From positions 21,355 to 85,354 of the forward strand of contig DATJYC010000019.1 in NCBI GenBank assembly GCA_035499735.1: a stretch of 64,000 bases of DNA, given 5' to 3'. Origin of the DNA: VBDM01 sp035499735 (lineage in GTDB: Bacteria > Pseudomonadota > Gammaproteobacteria > Burkholderiales > SG8-39). The notes below the pieces were generated by a model. The model made no database searches. It saw only the letters and a program-made list of their open reading frames with translations, and was not told the DNA's origin. Positions within the stretch are counted from its first letter, which is position 1; each line of letters opens with the position of its first letter. This document shows positions 1 to 8,528 of the stretch, piece by piece. The position numbers and the translations under genes are program-made.

Positions 1-1161
1 TACGACTCGGGCGACTACCACGCGGTCCTCGACAAGGCGCTCGCCGCGATCGATTATCCCGCGCTCGTGCGCGCCCGCGACGAGGCACGCAAGTCCGGAA
101 AGCTCGCCGGCATCGGAATCTCCACCTGCCTCGAGCCCTCGGGCGGCAACTCGGCGTTCGAGGTGCTGCTCAACCCCAAGAACGAGACCACCACCTGGAT
201 GGACTCGTGCCTCGTGCGGGTCGACCTCGCCGGCAGCGTCACCGGCGTGATGAACACCTCGAGCTCCGGCCAGGGGCACGAGTCGCTGGTCTCGACCGTG
301 ATCGGCGAGGTGCTCGAGCGCGATCCGTCCACGGTGCGCGTGGTGCGCGCCGATTCGCTCCAAGCGCTGCCCTCGAACAGCCCGGTCGGCAGCCGCATGG
401 CGATCATGCTCGGCGGAGCGGCCGCCGGCGCGGCGAGGAAAATCAGAGAAACCCTCGTCGCCATCGCCGCGCACAATCTCGAATGCGCGCCCGCGGATCT
501 CGAGTACCGCGGCGGAGACGTCGCGCTGAAGGGCGTGCCCGGCAGGAAGCTCACCTGGGATCAGCTCGTCGAGATCGCGCACCGCAAGTTCCACAGGATG
601 CCCCCGGATGTCGACCCCGGGCTGCAGGCGACGTTTGTCTGGGAAGTGCCCACCGGCGGCGCGCTCCCGGACGCGCAGGGGCGGGTGCAGATCTATCCCT
701 GCTACTCCTTCGAGGCGCACCTCGTCTACGTCGAGATCGACCCGGACACGGGCAAGCCCCGGCTGGGGAAATACGTCTGCGGCCACGATTGCGGCGTCAT
801 GATCAACCCGGACATCGTCCACGGCATGACCTTCGGGGGCATCGCCCACGGCATCGGCGCGGCGCTGTACGAGAAGTTCTCGTATACGGAGGACGGCCAG
901 CTCGCCGCCGGCACCTTCATGGACTACCTGCTGCCGAGCGCGATGGAGGTCCCGCCGCTCGCGATCGTCGATCACTGCACCCCTTCTCCGCTCACCAGCT
1001 TCGGCCAGAAGGGCTCGGGCGAGGCGGGCTACCTCGGCGCGCCGGCGGCGATCGCGAGCGCCGTCAACGACGCGCTCGCGCCGCTCGGCGCCTCGCTCGA
1101 CGCGCTGCCGATGTCGCACCTCGCGATCTGGAACGCGATCCACAACGGGAAACGGGCATGA
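1..1161 (+). CDS. Xanthine dehydrogenase-family molybdopterin-binding subunit, C-terminal part (5' end outside window)
   Basis: The reading frame is open from base 1, so the N-terminus lies upstream; about 386 residues are present. The family (xanthine/aldehyde oxidoreductase large subunit) hydroxylates N-heterocycles or aldehydes at a Mo-cytosine dinucleotide centre. Visible signatures are SSGQGHES, the GHDCGVMINPD segment, HGIGAALYEKF, and close to the C-terminus GQKGSGEAGYLG (about residue 340), which contains the conserved active-site glutamate (GEAG). Its stop overlaps the ATG of the amidohydrolase by 4 bases, so the two are translationally coupled. The substrate cannot be read from the fragment. 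The neighbouring decarboxylase-type genes suggest an aromatic or heterocyclic carboxylic acid pathway (inference). Confidence 0.9.
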   Translation, partial: YDSGDYHAVLDKALAAIDYPALVRARDEARKSGKLAGIGISTCLEPSGGNSAFEVLLNPKNETTTWMDSCLVRVDLAGSVTGVMNTSSSGQGHESLVSTVIGEVLERDPSTVRVVRADSLQALPSNSPVGSRMAIMLGGAAAGAARKIRETLVAIAAHNLECAPADLEYRGGDVALKGVPGRKLTWDQLVEIAHRKFHRMPPDVDPGLQATFVWEVPTGGALPDAQGRVQIYPCYSFEAHLVYVEIDPDTGKPRLGKYVCGHDCGVMINPDIVHGMTFGGIAHGIGAALYEKFSYTEDGQLAAGTFMDYLLPSAMEVPPLAIVDHCTPSPLTSFGQKGSGEAGYLGAPAAIASAVNDALAPLGASLDALPMSHLAIWNAIHNGKRA

Positions 1162-2168
1162 AAGACCTCGTCATCGACGTCCACGCGCACTTCATCCCGA
1201 AGCTCCTCTACGAGCGCTTCGACGCGAAGTCGGCCAATTTCCCGGAGGTGAAGCTGCTGCGAGACGACAAGGGCGTGCGCATGCAGTTTCCGGGGAGCCA
1301 GCCGACGCGGCCGATCGCGGCCAAGCTCTCCGACCTCGCCGACCGCCGCGCCTGGATGGACCGGAACGGCATCGACCACCAGCTCGTCGGCGGCTGGCTC
1401 GACAGCTTCGGCTACGAGCTTCCGGCTGGCGAGGGGCTCGCGTGGAGCCGCTTCTACAACGACTGCCTCGAGGAAGCTCTCGGCGACGAGACCCGCTTCA
1501 CGCCTCTCGCCACGGTGCCGCTGCAGCACGGCGGCCTCGCCGCGGAGGTGCTCGCCGAGGTGCTCGAGCGCGGGTTCGGCGGTGTGATGATCGGAACGCT
1601 GCCCAAGGGCAACGCCGGCAACCTCGACGATCCCTCGCTCGACCCGTTCTGGCAGGCGGCTTCCGACCTGGAGGCCGCGGTGTTCCTGCACCCGATGTTC
1701 CTGTGCGGCGAGCCGCGCGTCGCCGACTACGACCTCGTGAACGCGATCGGACGCCTCGCCGACACCTCGATCGCGGTGTCGCGGCTGCTGTTCTCGGGAC
1801 ACCTGCTCAATTTCCCGGGGATGAAGCTGGTGGTCTCGCACGGCGGCGGCGCCCTGCCCTACGCGCTGGGGCGGCTCGCGCGCAATCACAAGATCGCCGG
1901 GGGCAAGTACGCCGACCCGCGCAAGGGCTTCGAGGCGATGTTCTTCGACTCCTGCGTGTTCGACGCCGACTCGCTCGAATACCTCGCGAAAAAGGCCGGC
2001 CCCGGGCGCGTCATGCTCGGGTCGGACCAGCCCTTCCCGATCGGCGATCCGGAGCCGAAAAAGGCACTCGAGGGCCCGTACTTCAACGAAGCGCTGAAGA
2101 AGGGCATACTCGGCGTAACGGCGCAGGGCGTGTTCCGCATCCGGGCGGACTGCTGGAGCCCGCGCTGA
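1158..2168 (+). CDS. Amidohydrolase-family protein, ACMSD/gamma-resorcylate decarboxylase-like
   Basis: The protein has 336 residues. ATG at 1158 overlaps the preceding stop (ATGA). It is a metal-dependent TIM-barrel hydrolase or decarboxylase of the amidohydrolase-2 type. It starts with IDVHAHFIP (H9 and H11 as metal ligands), followed by FLHPMF (about H178), VVSHGGG (about H227) and GSDQPFPIGD (about D289), the full ligand set of this family. Relatives such as ACMSD decarboxylate aminocarboxymuconate semialdehyde or hydroxybenzoates without oxygen. Length is normal. The location between a Mo-hydroxylase and a UbiD-type decarboxylase suggests ring processing of a carboxylated aromatic or N-heterocycle. 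The exact substrate is unknown. Confidence 0.88.
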   Translation: MKDLVIDVHAHFIPKLLYERFDAKSANFPEVKLLRDDKGVRMQFPGSQPTRPIAAKLSDLADRRAWMDRNGIDHQLVGGWLDSFGYELPAGEGLAWSRFYNDCLEEALGDETRFTPLATVPLQHGGLAAEVLAEVLERGFGGVMIGTLPKGNAGNLDDPSLDPFWQAASDLEAAVFLHPMFLCGEPRVADYDLVNAIGRLADTSIAVSRLLFSGHLLNFPGMKLVVSHGGGALPYALGRLARNHKIAGGKYADPRKGFEAMFFDSCVFDADSLEYLAKKAGPGRVMLGSDQPFPIGDPEPKKALEGPYFNEALKKGILGVTAQGVFRIRADCWSPR

Positions 2169-2191
2169 AACCAATCGAGGAGGAGACTCGC

Positions 2192-3157
2192 GTGACAAGG
2201 AGAATGTTCCTGCGGTGGATCGCGGCGGGGGTGCTGTCGATCACGAGCGTCGCAACGTTCGCCCAGTATCCGTCCCAGCCCGTCAAGATCATCCTGCCCT
2301 ACGGCACGGGCGGCGTCGCCGATATCACCGCGCGCGTGCTCGCGCAGAAGCTCTCCGAGCAGATGGGGCAGCAGGTCATCGTCGACAACCGGCCGAGCGC
2401 GGGCCAGATCGTCGCTTCCGAAGCCGTGAAGAAGGCCGAGCCCGACGGCTACACGCTCCTGTGGCTGAACGGCGGGCACGCGGTGAGCAAGTCGCTGTTC
2501 AATTCTCTGCCGTACGACGCTGAGAAGGACTTCGCCCCGGTGTCGACGGTGGCTTTCTTCGGCATGGCGCTGCTCGTCGATTCGAGCTCGCCGTACAGGA
2601 CGGTGAAGGAGTTCATCGACGCGGCGAAGGCGAACCCCGGCAAGTTCAATGTCGGCACGACCAGCCTCGGCAGCACGCAGTCGATCGCCGGATTGCTGTT
2701 CAAGTCGATGGCCGGCGTGGACTTGCAGGTGGTGCCGTACAAGGCGACGCCGATGATCGTCACCTCGGTGAAAGGCGGCGACCTGCAGGCGATGTTCGAG
2801 TTCCTCACGCCCACGCTGTCGCACGTCAAGAGCGGCAACCTGCGCGCGCTCGGCGTGAGCTACAGCCACCGCTTCGAGGGACTGCCCGACATCCCCACGA
2901 TCGCCGAGACCGTGCCGGGCTACGAGGCGACCTCGTGGAACGCGGCCGCCGCCCCCGCGAAGACGCCGAAGGCGATCATCGACCGGCTCAACCGCGAGAT
3001 CAACACGGCAATGGCGGTGCCGGAAGTGAGGCAGCGCCTGATCGGCCTCGGCGTCGAGCCGCGCGCGGGCACGCCGCAGGAGCTTCATGACCTGCTTGTC
3101 TCCGAGACGGCGAAGTGGGCGAAGGTGATCGAGGCAGCGCACATCCCGAAACAATGA
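2192..3157 (+). CDS. Bug-family (TctC) periplasmic solute-binding receptor
   Basis: The protein has 321 residues and starts at GTG 2192, with a GAGGAG ribosome site at 2178-2184. The N-terminus is a signal peptide (basic RRMFLRW, hydrophobic core, cleavage after TFA or AQ). The mature part begins YPSQPVKIILPYGTGGVADI and contains VIVDNRPSAG and AEPDGYTLL, hallmarks of tripartite tricarboxylate transporter receptors. Betaproteobacteria often carry orphan copies placed inside catabolic operons, and no TctA/TctB membrane subunits are visible here. It probably binds the acid degraded by the flanking enzymes (inference from context). Confidence 0.92.
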   Translation: MTRRMFLRWIAAGVLSITSVATFAQYPSQPVKIILPYGTGGVADITARVLAQKLSEQMGQQVIVDNRPSAGQIVASEAVKKAEPDGYTLLWLNGGHAVSKSLFNSLPYDAEKDFAPVSTVAFFGMALLVDSSSPYRTVKEFIDAAKANPGKFNVGTTSLGSTQSIAGLLFKSMAGVDLQVVPYKATPMIVTSVKGGDLQAMFEFLTPTLSHVKSGNLRALGVSYSHRFEGLPDIPTIAETVPGYEATSWNAAAAPAKTPKAIIDRLNREINTAMAVPEVRQRLIGLGVEPRAGTPQELHDLLVSETAKWAKVIEAAHIPKQ

Positions 3158-4794
3158 ACGCGCCCGAGAAACCGGTCGCCGCGCGCGGCTACCCCGACCT
3201 TCACGAGCACCTCGAGGAGCTGAAGAAGCGCGGGCTGCTGCTCGAGATCGACCGCGCGATCGACAAGGACTCGGAGCTGCACCCGCTGGTGCGCTGGCAG
3301 TTCGTCGGCGGCATGGACGAGGCCGATCGCAAGGCTTTCCTGTTCACGAACATCGTCGACGGCCGCGGCAGAAAGTACGGCATCCCGGTGGTCGTCGGCG
3401 CGATCGCCGCCAACCGCGCGATCTACTCGGCCGGCATGGGTGCTCCGCTCTCCGAGATCCAGGGCAAGTGGGATCAAGCCATCGCGCATCCGGTTCCGCC
3501 GCGCGAGGTTAAGGACGCCCCGTGCCACGAGGTCGTGCATGAAGGCAAGGAGCTCCAGGGCGAGGGCAAAGGGCTCGACCGCCTGCCCATCCCGATCTCG
3601 ACGCCGGGTTTCGACTCCGCGCCCACGCTCACCGCGACCAACGTCATCACGCGCGACCCGGAGACCGGCGTGCAGAATATGGGCACCTACCGCGCCGCGC
3701 TCAAGGCGAGCGACCGCCTCGTTGTGCGCATGGCGACGCGCGTCGGCGGCGCCGGCGGCTACCTGCACTACGTGAAATACCAGAAGCTCGGGAAGAAGAC
3801 GATGCCCTGCGCCATCGTGCTGGGCTGCCCGCCCTACGTCGCCTTCATGGGGCCGCAGAAGCTGCCGGTCGGCGTCGACGAGTTCACCGTCGCGGGCGGC
3901 CTCGCCGGCTCGCCGATCAACGTCGTCAGGGCGAAGACGGTCGACCTGCTAGTCCCCGCCGAGAGCGAGATCGTGATCGAGGGCCTGATCGATACCGAGT
4001 ACTGCGAGCCCGAGGCGCCGTTCGGCGAGTCGCACGGCCACGTCGCGCTCGAGGAGTACAACATGCCGATGCGCGTCACCGCGATCACGATGCGCAGAAA
4101 CCCCGTCATCCCCTCCTACATCAGCCAGGTCGCGCCCTCGGAGTCGAGCGTGATCAAGCGCGTCGCCTACGAGCCGCTGTTCCTCTCTCACCTGCGCGAG
4201 GCGCTCGGCATACGCGGCGTGAAGCGCGTGTCGCTGCACGAGCCGCTCACCGGCCTCCTGCGCGTCACAGTGCTGTGCTGCGAGAGGGGCATGCCCCGCA
4301 CCGAGGTGTGGCGCGCGCTGCGCGGCGCGGCGTTCTTCAAGAGCGACATGGGCAAGATCACGATCGCGGTCAGCGACGACATCGACCCGGACTCGGGCGA
4401 TGCGCTGCTGTGGTCGATGGCCTACCGCATGAACCCGGTCGAGGACGTGCAGGCATTGCCGCACCGCGGCCAGGGCCACGGCCCGAAGCGCGAGCACGGC
4501 AACGAGGAGGATTCGACGCTGCTCATCGACGCGACCATGAAGGGCGACATGCCGCCGCTCGCGCTGCCGAAGAAGGAGTACATGGAGCGCGCCAAGAGGA
4601 TCTGGGAGGAGCTGGGCCTGCCTAAGCTCCGCCCGCAGTCGCCCTGGTTCGGGTATTCGCTCGGCGACTGGCTGCCCGCCTGGGACGAGGCCGCGAAGCG
4701 CGCGGTCGAGGGGCGCTGGCTCGAGAACGGCGAGATCAGCGAGAAGTGGAGGAAGAAAGGCGTGAAGCCCGAGACCAAGTTCCGTCCGGAGTGA
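3154..4794 (+). CDS. UbiD-family (de)carboxylase
   Basis: The protein has 546 residues; ATG 3154 overlaps the receptor stop. UbiD-type enzymes use prenylated FMN to decarboxylate or carboxylate aromatic and unsaturated acids. Recognisable stretches are DKDSELHPLVRWQF near the N-terminus, IPISTPGFDSAPTLTATNV, the MGTYRAALK region, EIVIEGLIDTEYCEPEAPFG (the ERE-type active-site region) and PVIPSYISQVAPSESSVIK. It is somewhat longer than E. coli UbiD (about 497). Since it sits among a Mo-hydroxylase, an amidohydrolase and a Bug receptor, it is more likely catabolic than for ubiquinone. A UbiX prenyl-FMN synthase is not in the window. Confidence 0.9.
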   Translation: MNAPEKPVAARGYPDLHEHLEELKKRGLLLEIDRAIDKDSELHPLVRWQFVGGMDEADRKAFLFTNIVDGRGRKYGIPVVVGAIAANRAIYSAGMGAPLSEIQGKWDQAIAHPVPPREVKDAPCHEVVHEGKELQGEGKGLDRLPIPISTPGFDSAPTLTATNVITRDPETGVQNMGTYRAALKASDRLVVRMATRVGGAGGYLHYVKYQKLGKKTMPCAIVLGCPPYVAFMGPQKLPVGVDEFTVAGGLAGSPINVVRAKTVDLLVPAESEIVIEGLIDTEYCEPEAPFGESHGHVALEEYNMPMRVTAITMRRNPVIPSYISQVAPSESSVIKRVAYEPLFLSHLREALGIRGVKRVSLHEPLTGLLRVTVLCCERGMPRTEVWRALRGAAFFKSDMGKITIAVSDDIDPDSGDALLWSMAYRMNPVEDVQALPHRGQGHGPKREHGNEEDSTLLIDATMKGDMPPLALPKKEYMERAKRIWEELGLPKLRPQSPWFGYSLGDWLPAWDEAAKRAVEGRWLENGEISEKWRKKGVKPETKFRPE

Positions 4795-5708
4795 AGGCTC
4801 TCGTCACCGGCGCCGCGGGGTTCCTCGGCCGAGAATGCCTCGGCCAGCTCCGCGCCGAGGGCATCGACGCCGCATCGACCGATCGGGTCGGAGCCGTCGA
4901 CTTCCGCGGCGACCTCTCCGATCCGCAATTCTGCGCGACCCTGCCCGAGGTCGATGCGGTCGTTCACAACGCCGGGGTGCAGTATCTCTCCCCGGACCTG
5001 CCGCTCTTCTCCAGGCGCGACTGGTTCGAGCGCAACAACGTGATCGCGACCGCAAACCTCGCGAAGCGCTACGCGGGCGCGCAGGCTCACTTCATCTACG
5101 TCGGCACGAGCATGATGTACGAGGCGGGCGACGCGGCCTGCACTACCCGCAGCCCGATGCGCGGACAGGGCGCTTATTCCGCCTCCAAGATCGCCGCCTG
5201 GGAAAAGGCGCGCGCCATCCCGAACCCGGTTGCGCTCATGGTTCCCTGCATCATCGCCGGGCCGGGGCGCGGAGGGCTGTTCGGACCGTTCGCGAGATCG
5301 ATCGCGCGCTTCGGCGCCGTCGTCTTTCCCGGCGAGGGGGCACGCCCCACGCACATGGTGCACGTCGAGGACGCCGCGGGCCTGCTCGTGCGCATCGTCC
5401 TGCAAAAGGCGACCGGAATCTTCAACGCCGCGGGCCCCGAGCCGCTGTCGATCTCGCAGTGGGCCGACGCGATCGGCGAGGAGCTGGGCGTGCGGCGCGT
5501 GCGGCGCGTCCGCGTGCCGCTCGCGCCGGTCGAGTGGATGTCGAGAGCGACCGGCTACCGGCTGCTCGCCGCCGAGCAGCTGCTGCTCCTGCGCCGCGGG
5601 CAGGTGCTCGACGTAAAGGAGAGCCTGGCGCTGGGCTGGAAGCCGCGCTGGAACAACGCGCAGATCGTGCGCGAGACCGCCCGCGCGCTCATCGAGGAAT
5701 CGAAGTAG
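4791..5708 (+). CDS. NAD-dependent epimerase/dehydratase (extended SDR)
   Basis: The protein has 305 residues. GTG 4791 overlaps the UbiD stop (GTGA), so this is the last gene of the operon. The Rossmann motif TGAAGFLG is at residues 6-13, and the catalytic Tyr-Lys pair is in GAYSASKIAAWE. The later region (GIFNAAGPEPLSISQWADAI) is typical of extended short-chain dehydrogenases that act on sugar or 3-beta-hydroxysteroid-like substrates. The substrate is unresolved. The location implies a role in the same catabolic route as the genes before it. It ends 6 bp from the convergent hemerythrin gene with no obvious terminator. Confidence 0.85.
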   Translation: MKALVTGAAGFLGRECLGQLRAEGIDAASTDRVGAVDFRGDLSDPQFCATLPEVDAVVHNAGVQYLSPDLPLFSRRDWFERNNVIATANLAKRYAGAQAHFIYVGTSMMYEAGDAACTTRSPMRGQGAYSASKIAAWEKARAIPNPVALMVPCIIAGPGRGGLFGPFARSIARFGAVVFPGEGARPTHMVHVEDAAGLLVRIVLQKATGIFNAAGPEPLSISQWADAIGEELGVRRVRRVRVPLAPVEWMSRATGYRLLAAEQLLLLRRGQVLDVKESLALGWKPRWNNAQIVRETARALIEESK

Positions 5709-5714
5709 CGGAGC

Positions 5715-6299
5715 CTAGCTCGACGCCGGCCCGACGCCTATCGGAGGCGGAGCGAGGCCGACGATGCGCGAGAACAGCTTGCGGAAGTCCTTCTCGCTGC
5801 GCTCGCTCGCGAGCGGGTCGGCGTGCGCCTTGAAGGCGCCGTCGATCGCCTCCCAATCGGCGGCGGTGAAGACCTTCTCGGCGAGCGGGAACACGTGCTC
5901 CTCCTCCTTGCGCATGTGCTCCCAGTATCCCTCGATGAAGCGCTCGATCTCGCGCGAGAATTCCGGGAATTCCTTGTCGCCCCCCTCCTCGTAGCGGATC
6001 AGGCACTGCTCCACGCGCCTCAGGGCGTTTCCGCCCTCCGCGTGCTCGCGCTCGAGGTCGGCGATGAGCGCGTCCGATCCCGCGCCGTGCCGGCGCAGGG
6101 GATCGAACAGGAACCGGTCCTCCTTGGGGTGGTGCATGCGCTCGGTGAACGTGTCGAGGTAATAGAGCATCGCGCGCAGAACCTTCGGGTCGATCTTCGT
6201 GCCGCGCTCGCGCGCGTGGCGCACCAGGTATTGCATGCCGTGCAGGATCGCCGCGATGGAGCGGTGCTCGTCGCGGATGATGTTGAGAGCGATCGACAT
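5715..6299 (-). CDS. Hemerythrin-like di-iron protein
   Basis: The protein has 194 residues; the ATG at 6299 was chosen over an upstream in-frame ATG. Four-helix hemerythrin ligands are visible: DEHRS near residue 12, MHHPKED around 56-61, EREHAEGG around 86 and YWEHMRKEEEHVFP around 128-136. Related bacterial proteins bind O2 or NO, or protect or repair iron centres under nitrosative stress. No Shine-Dalgarno sequence precedes the ATG. An FNR-like box centred 42.5 bp upstream would place the transcript start at the ATG itself. The gene lies downstream of hemN and a DsbD-like gene but apparently has its own promoter. The C-terminal about 40 residues are poorly conserved. Confidence 0.9.
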   Translation of the reverse strand: MSIALNIIRDEHRSIAAILHGMQYLVRHARERGTKIDPKVLRAMLYYLDTFTERMHHPKEDRFLFDPLRRHGAGSDALIADLEREHAEGGNALRRVEQCLIRYEEGGDKEFPEFSREIERFIEGYWEHMRKEEEHVFPLAEKVFTAADWEAIDGAFKAHADPLASERSEKDFRKLFSRIVGLAPPPIGVGPASS

Positions 6300-6334
6300 G
6301 GCTGGATGCTCGCACACGCCGCCCGATGCGCGGC

Positions 6335-6348
6335 TTGACCCAGATCAA
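6335..6348 (-). promoter_or_regulatory. FNR-type box upstream of hemerythrin gene
   Basis: The site is TTGAC-CCAG-ATCAA, one mismatch from the FNR consensus TTGAT-N4-ATCAA. The outer half-site also supplies the TGA stop (6345-6347) of the preceding gene on the same strand. A weak -10-like GAGCAT lies at 6311-6306. The centre is 42.5 bp from the hemerythrin ATG. Confidence 0.7.
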
Positions 6349-7061
6349 CTTCCCGGCGCGGTCCAGCAGAAGTACGGGTTCCGGGAGAGGCGCTCCAGGT
6401 CACCGGCGTACGCGAGGCCGACCAGTCCGAACGCCACGACGATGCCCCCCGCGACGCGGCGCGCCGCCTGCCCGCCGCGCGTGCGCGCGAGCGCCGGGAA
6501 CACCGTGCCCGCCGCGAGCAGGCTGGGGAGGGTTCCGGCGCCGAAGGCGAGCATCACCAGAGCGCCGCCGGCCGCGCTGCCCGAGACGAGCGCGGTGACG
6601 AGCACGCTGTAGACGAGGCCGCAGGGCAGGAGGCCCCACAGCATGCCGACCGCGTAGCCGCGCGCTGGCGTGCGGATCGGGAACAGCGCCGAGGCCGCGG
6701 GCTGGATGCGCCCCCACAGGATCCTCCCGGCGCGCTCGAACCCGTCGAGGTAGCGCGGCACGCCCAGGAGATAGAGCCCCAGCGCTACGAGCATCAGCTG
6801 CGCCACGACGTAGAGCGCGACCTGAACCGGCAGAAGTCCCCCGAGCCGCAGCGCCGCCGACCCCAGCCCGCCGGCGAGCGCGCCCGCCAGCGCATAGGTC
6901 GTGATCCGCCCGGCGTGGTAGGCGAGGTGCAGCGACCAGCGCGGCCGGTCGCGCGGCATGCGCACCGTGAGCGCGGTGACGATGCCGCCGCACATGCCCA
7001 GGCAATGCGTTCCGCCGAGCAGGCCGACGAGGAACACCGCCGTCAGCGCCGCGGCGCTCAT
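6345..7061 (-). CDS. DsbD-like/SafE-type membrane protein (cytochrome assembly or metal transport)
   Basis: The protein has 238 residues with about six hydrophobic helices. It carries the paired motifs LGGTHCLGMCGG (helix 1) and WGLLPCGLVYS (helix 4), characteristic of the DsbD_2/UreH-like transmembrane domain often annotated as sulfite exporter TauE/SafE. Homologues sit beside cco (cbb3 oxidase) assembly genes, hemN and fnr in many betaproteobacteria and probably move copper or reducing equivalents across the membrane. The ATG at 7061 overlaps the hemN stop by 4 bases (ATGA), so it is coupled to hemN. The cco genes themselves are not in this window. Confidence 0.85.
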   Translation of the reverse strand: MSAAALTAVFLVGLLGGTHCLGMCGGIVTALTVRMPRDRPRWSLHLAYHAGRITTYALAGALAGGLGSAALRLGGLLPVQVALYVVAQLMLVALGLYLLGVPRYLDGFERAGRILWGRIQPAASALFPIRTPARGYAVGMLWGLLPCGLVYSVLVTALVSGSAAGGALVMLAFGAGTLPSLLAAGTVFPALARTRGGQAARRVAGGIVVAFGLVGLAYAGDLERLSRNPYFCWTAPGS

Positions 7062-8482
7062 ATGATCTTCGAGTAGCGCGCGCGGTCGCGGTCGGCCCGG
7101 AGGTAGCGGTCGAACACGGCGCACACCGCGCGCACCATCAGCCTGCCGCGCGGCGTCACCGTGATCCACTCCTCGTCGAGCGCGACCAGCGATTCGTTTT
7201 CCATGTCCGACAGCTCTTTCAGCTCGGCCGCAAAATACCGGTCGAAATCGATGAGGTGGGCGATCGAGATCGCCTCCTTCGACACCGAGAAATGGCAGGC
7301 GAGCGCCCCGATCACCGCGCGCCGCACGAGGTCGTCGGGGGTGAGCTCGATGCCGCGCATCACCGGGATCTCGTCGTTCTCGAGGCGCGCATAGTACTCG
7401 TCGAGGGTCTTCACGTTCTGGGCGTACACCGGCCCGATCTTGCTGATGGCCGAGACGCCGAGGGCCACGATGTCGCAGTCCCCCGCGCTCGAGTAGCCCT
7501 GGAAGTTGCGCGTCAGCCTCCCCTGGCGCTGCGCCACCGCGAGATCGTCGCCGGGCTTGGCGAAATGATCCATACCGATGTAGACGTAGCCCTGGGCCCG
7601 GAGACGCCCGATCGAGCGGACGAGTATCTCGAGCTTCGCCTCGGGGCTCGGCAGGTCCGCGTCGGCGATGCGCCGCTGGGGCTTGAACACCGCGGGCAGG
7701 TGCGCGTAGGAGTACAGCGCGATGCGGTCCGGGTCGCACGCGATCACTGCGTCCAGCGTGCGCGCGAAGCTCTCGGGCGTCTGCTTCGGCAGGCCGTAGA
7801 TGAGATCCAGGTTCACCGACTTGAACCCGGTCCGCCTGGCGGCGAGAACCACCCGCAGCGTCTCGTCGAGCGGCTGGATGCGGTGCACCGCCCTCTGGAC
7901 CGCGGGATCGACGTCCTGCACGCCGAGGCTCAGCCGGTTGAACCCGAGCCCCGCGAGCAGGGCGATCTTGTCGGCGCCGACCTTGCGCGGATCGACCTCG
8001 ATCGCGTACTCGCCGGCCGGGTCGAGCCTGAACTGGGCGCGGATCATGTTCATCAGCTCGCCGAGCTCCGCTTCCGAGAGGAAGGTCGGCGTGCCGCCGC
8101 CCCAGTGCATCTGCGAGACCGCGCGGTCCTCGCCGAGCCGCTCCGCGACCAGCGCGATCTCGCGCCCGAGGTGCTTCAGGTACTTGGCCGAGCGCCCATG
8201 GTCCTTGGTGATGATCTTGTTGCAGGCGCAGTAGTAGCAGATCGTGTCGCAGAAGGGCAGGTGTACGTATAATGCGAGCGGTCTAACCACCCCTCCGACA
8301 TTGCGGTTTTCCAGCCAGTGTCCGTACGCCTCCGCGTTGAAGGCTTCGACGAACCGGTCCGCCGTGGGATAGGACGTATAGCGCGGCCCGCTCCCGCCGT
8401 ACTTGCGGATCAGCCCCGGATCGACCACGAGATCGGACGGCCCGGACTGCTCCGCGCCCGGCCGGATGGAAATGTCGACCAT
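7058..8482 (-). CDS. hemN: Oxygen-independent coproporphyrinogen III oxidase
   Basis: The protein has 474 residues. It is a radical-SAM enzyme that converts coproporphyrinogen III to protoporphyrinogen IX without O2, giving heme for anaerobic cytochromes (octaheme protein, Nar and Isp1 in this window). The N-terminus has KYGGSGPRYTSYPTADRF, and the 4Fe-4S motif CDTICYYCAC follows HLPFC. HWGGGTP, DLIYGLP and GMDHFAKPGDDL are all present. The ATG at 8482 has no Shine-Dalgarno sequence. An FNR-like box is centred 39.5 bp upstream, with CATAGT at 8493-8488 as a -10, so the mRNA may be leaderless. The downstream membrane protein is translationally coupled. Confidence 0.96.
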   Translation of the reverse strand: MVDISIRPGAEQSGPSDLVVDPGLIRKYGGSGPRYTSYPTADRFVEAFNAEAYGHWLENRNVGGVVRPLALYVHLPFCDTICYYCACNKIITKDHGRSAKYLKHLGREIALVAERLGEDRAVSQMHWGGGTPTFLSEAELGELMNMIRAQFRLDPAGEYAIEVDPRKVGADKIALLAGLGFNRLSLGVQDVDPAVQRAVHRIQPLDETLRVVLAARRTGFKSVNLDLIYGLPKQTPESFARTLDAVIACDPDRIALYSYAHLPAVFKPQRRIADADLPSPEAKLEILVRSIGRLRAQGYVYIGMDHFAKPGDDLAVAQRQGRLTRNFQGYSSAGDCDIVALGVSAISKIGPVYAQNVKTLDEYYARLENDEIPVMRGIELTPDDLVRRAVIGALACHFSVSKEAISIAHLIDFDRYFAAELKELSDMENESLVALDEEWITVTPRGRLMVRAVCAVFDRYLRADRDRARYSKII

Positions 8483-8514
8483 GCGCCACTATGGAACCGG
8501 CGCGGCGGGACGGT

Positions 8515-8528
8515 TTGACATGGGTCAA
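8515..8528 (-). promoter_or_regulatory. FNR-type box between hemN and the histidine kinase
   Basis: The site is TTGAC-ATGG-GTCAA, two substitutions from consensus but symmetric. A -10-like CATAGT lies 22 bp on, toward hemN. The kinase's most downstream ATG (8520) lies inside the box, so binding could also affect that divergent gene. Confidence 0.6.
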
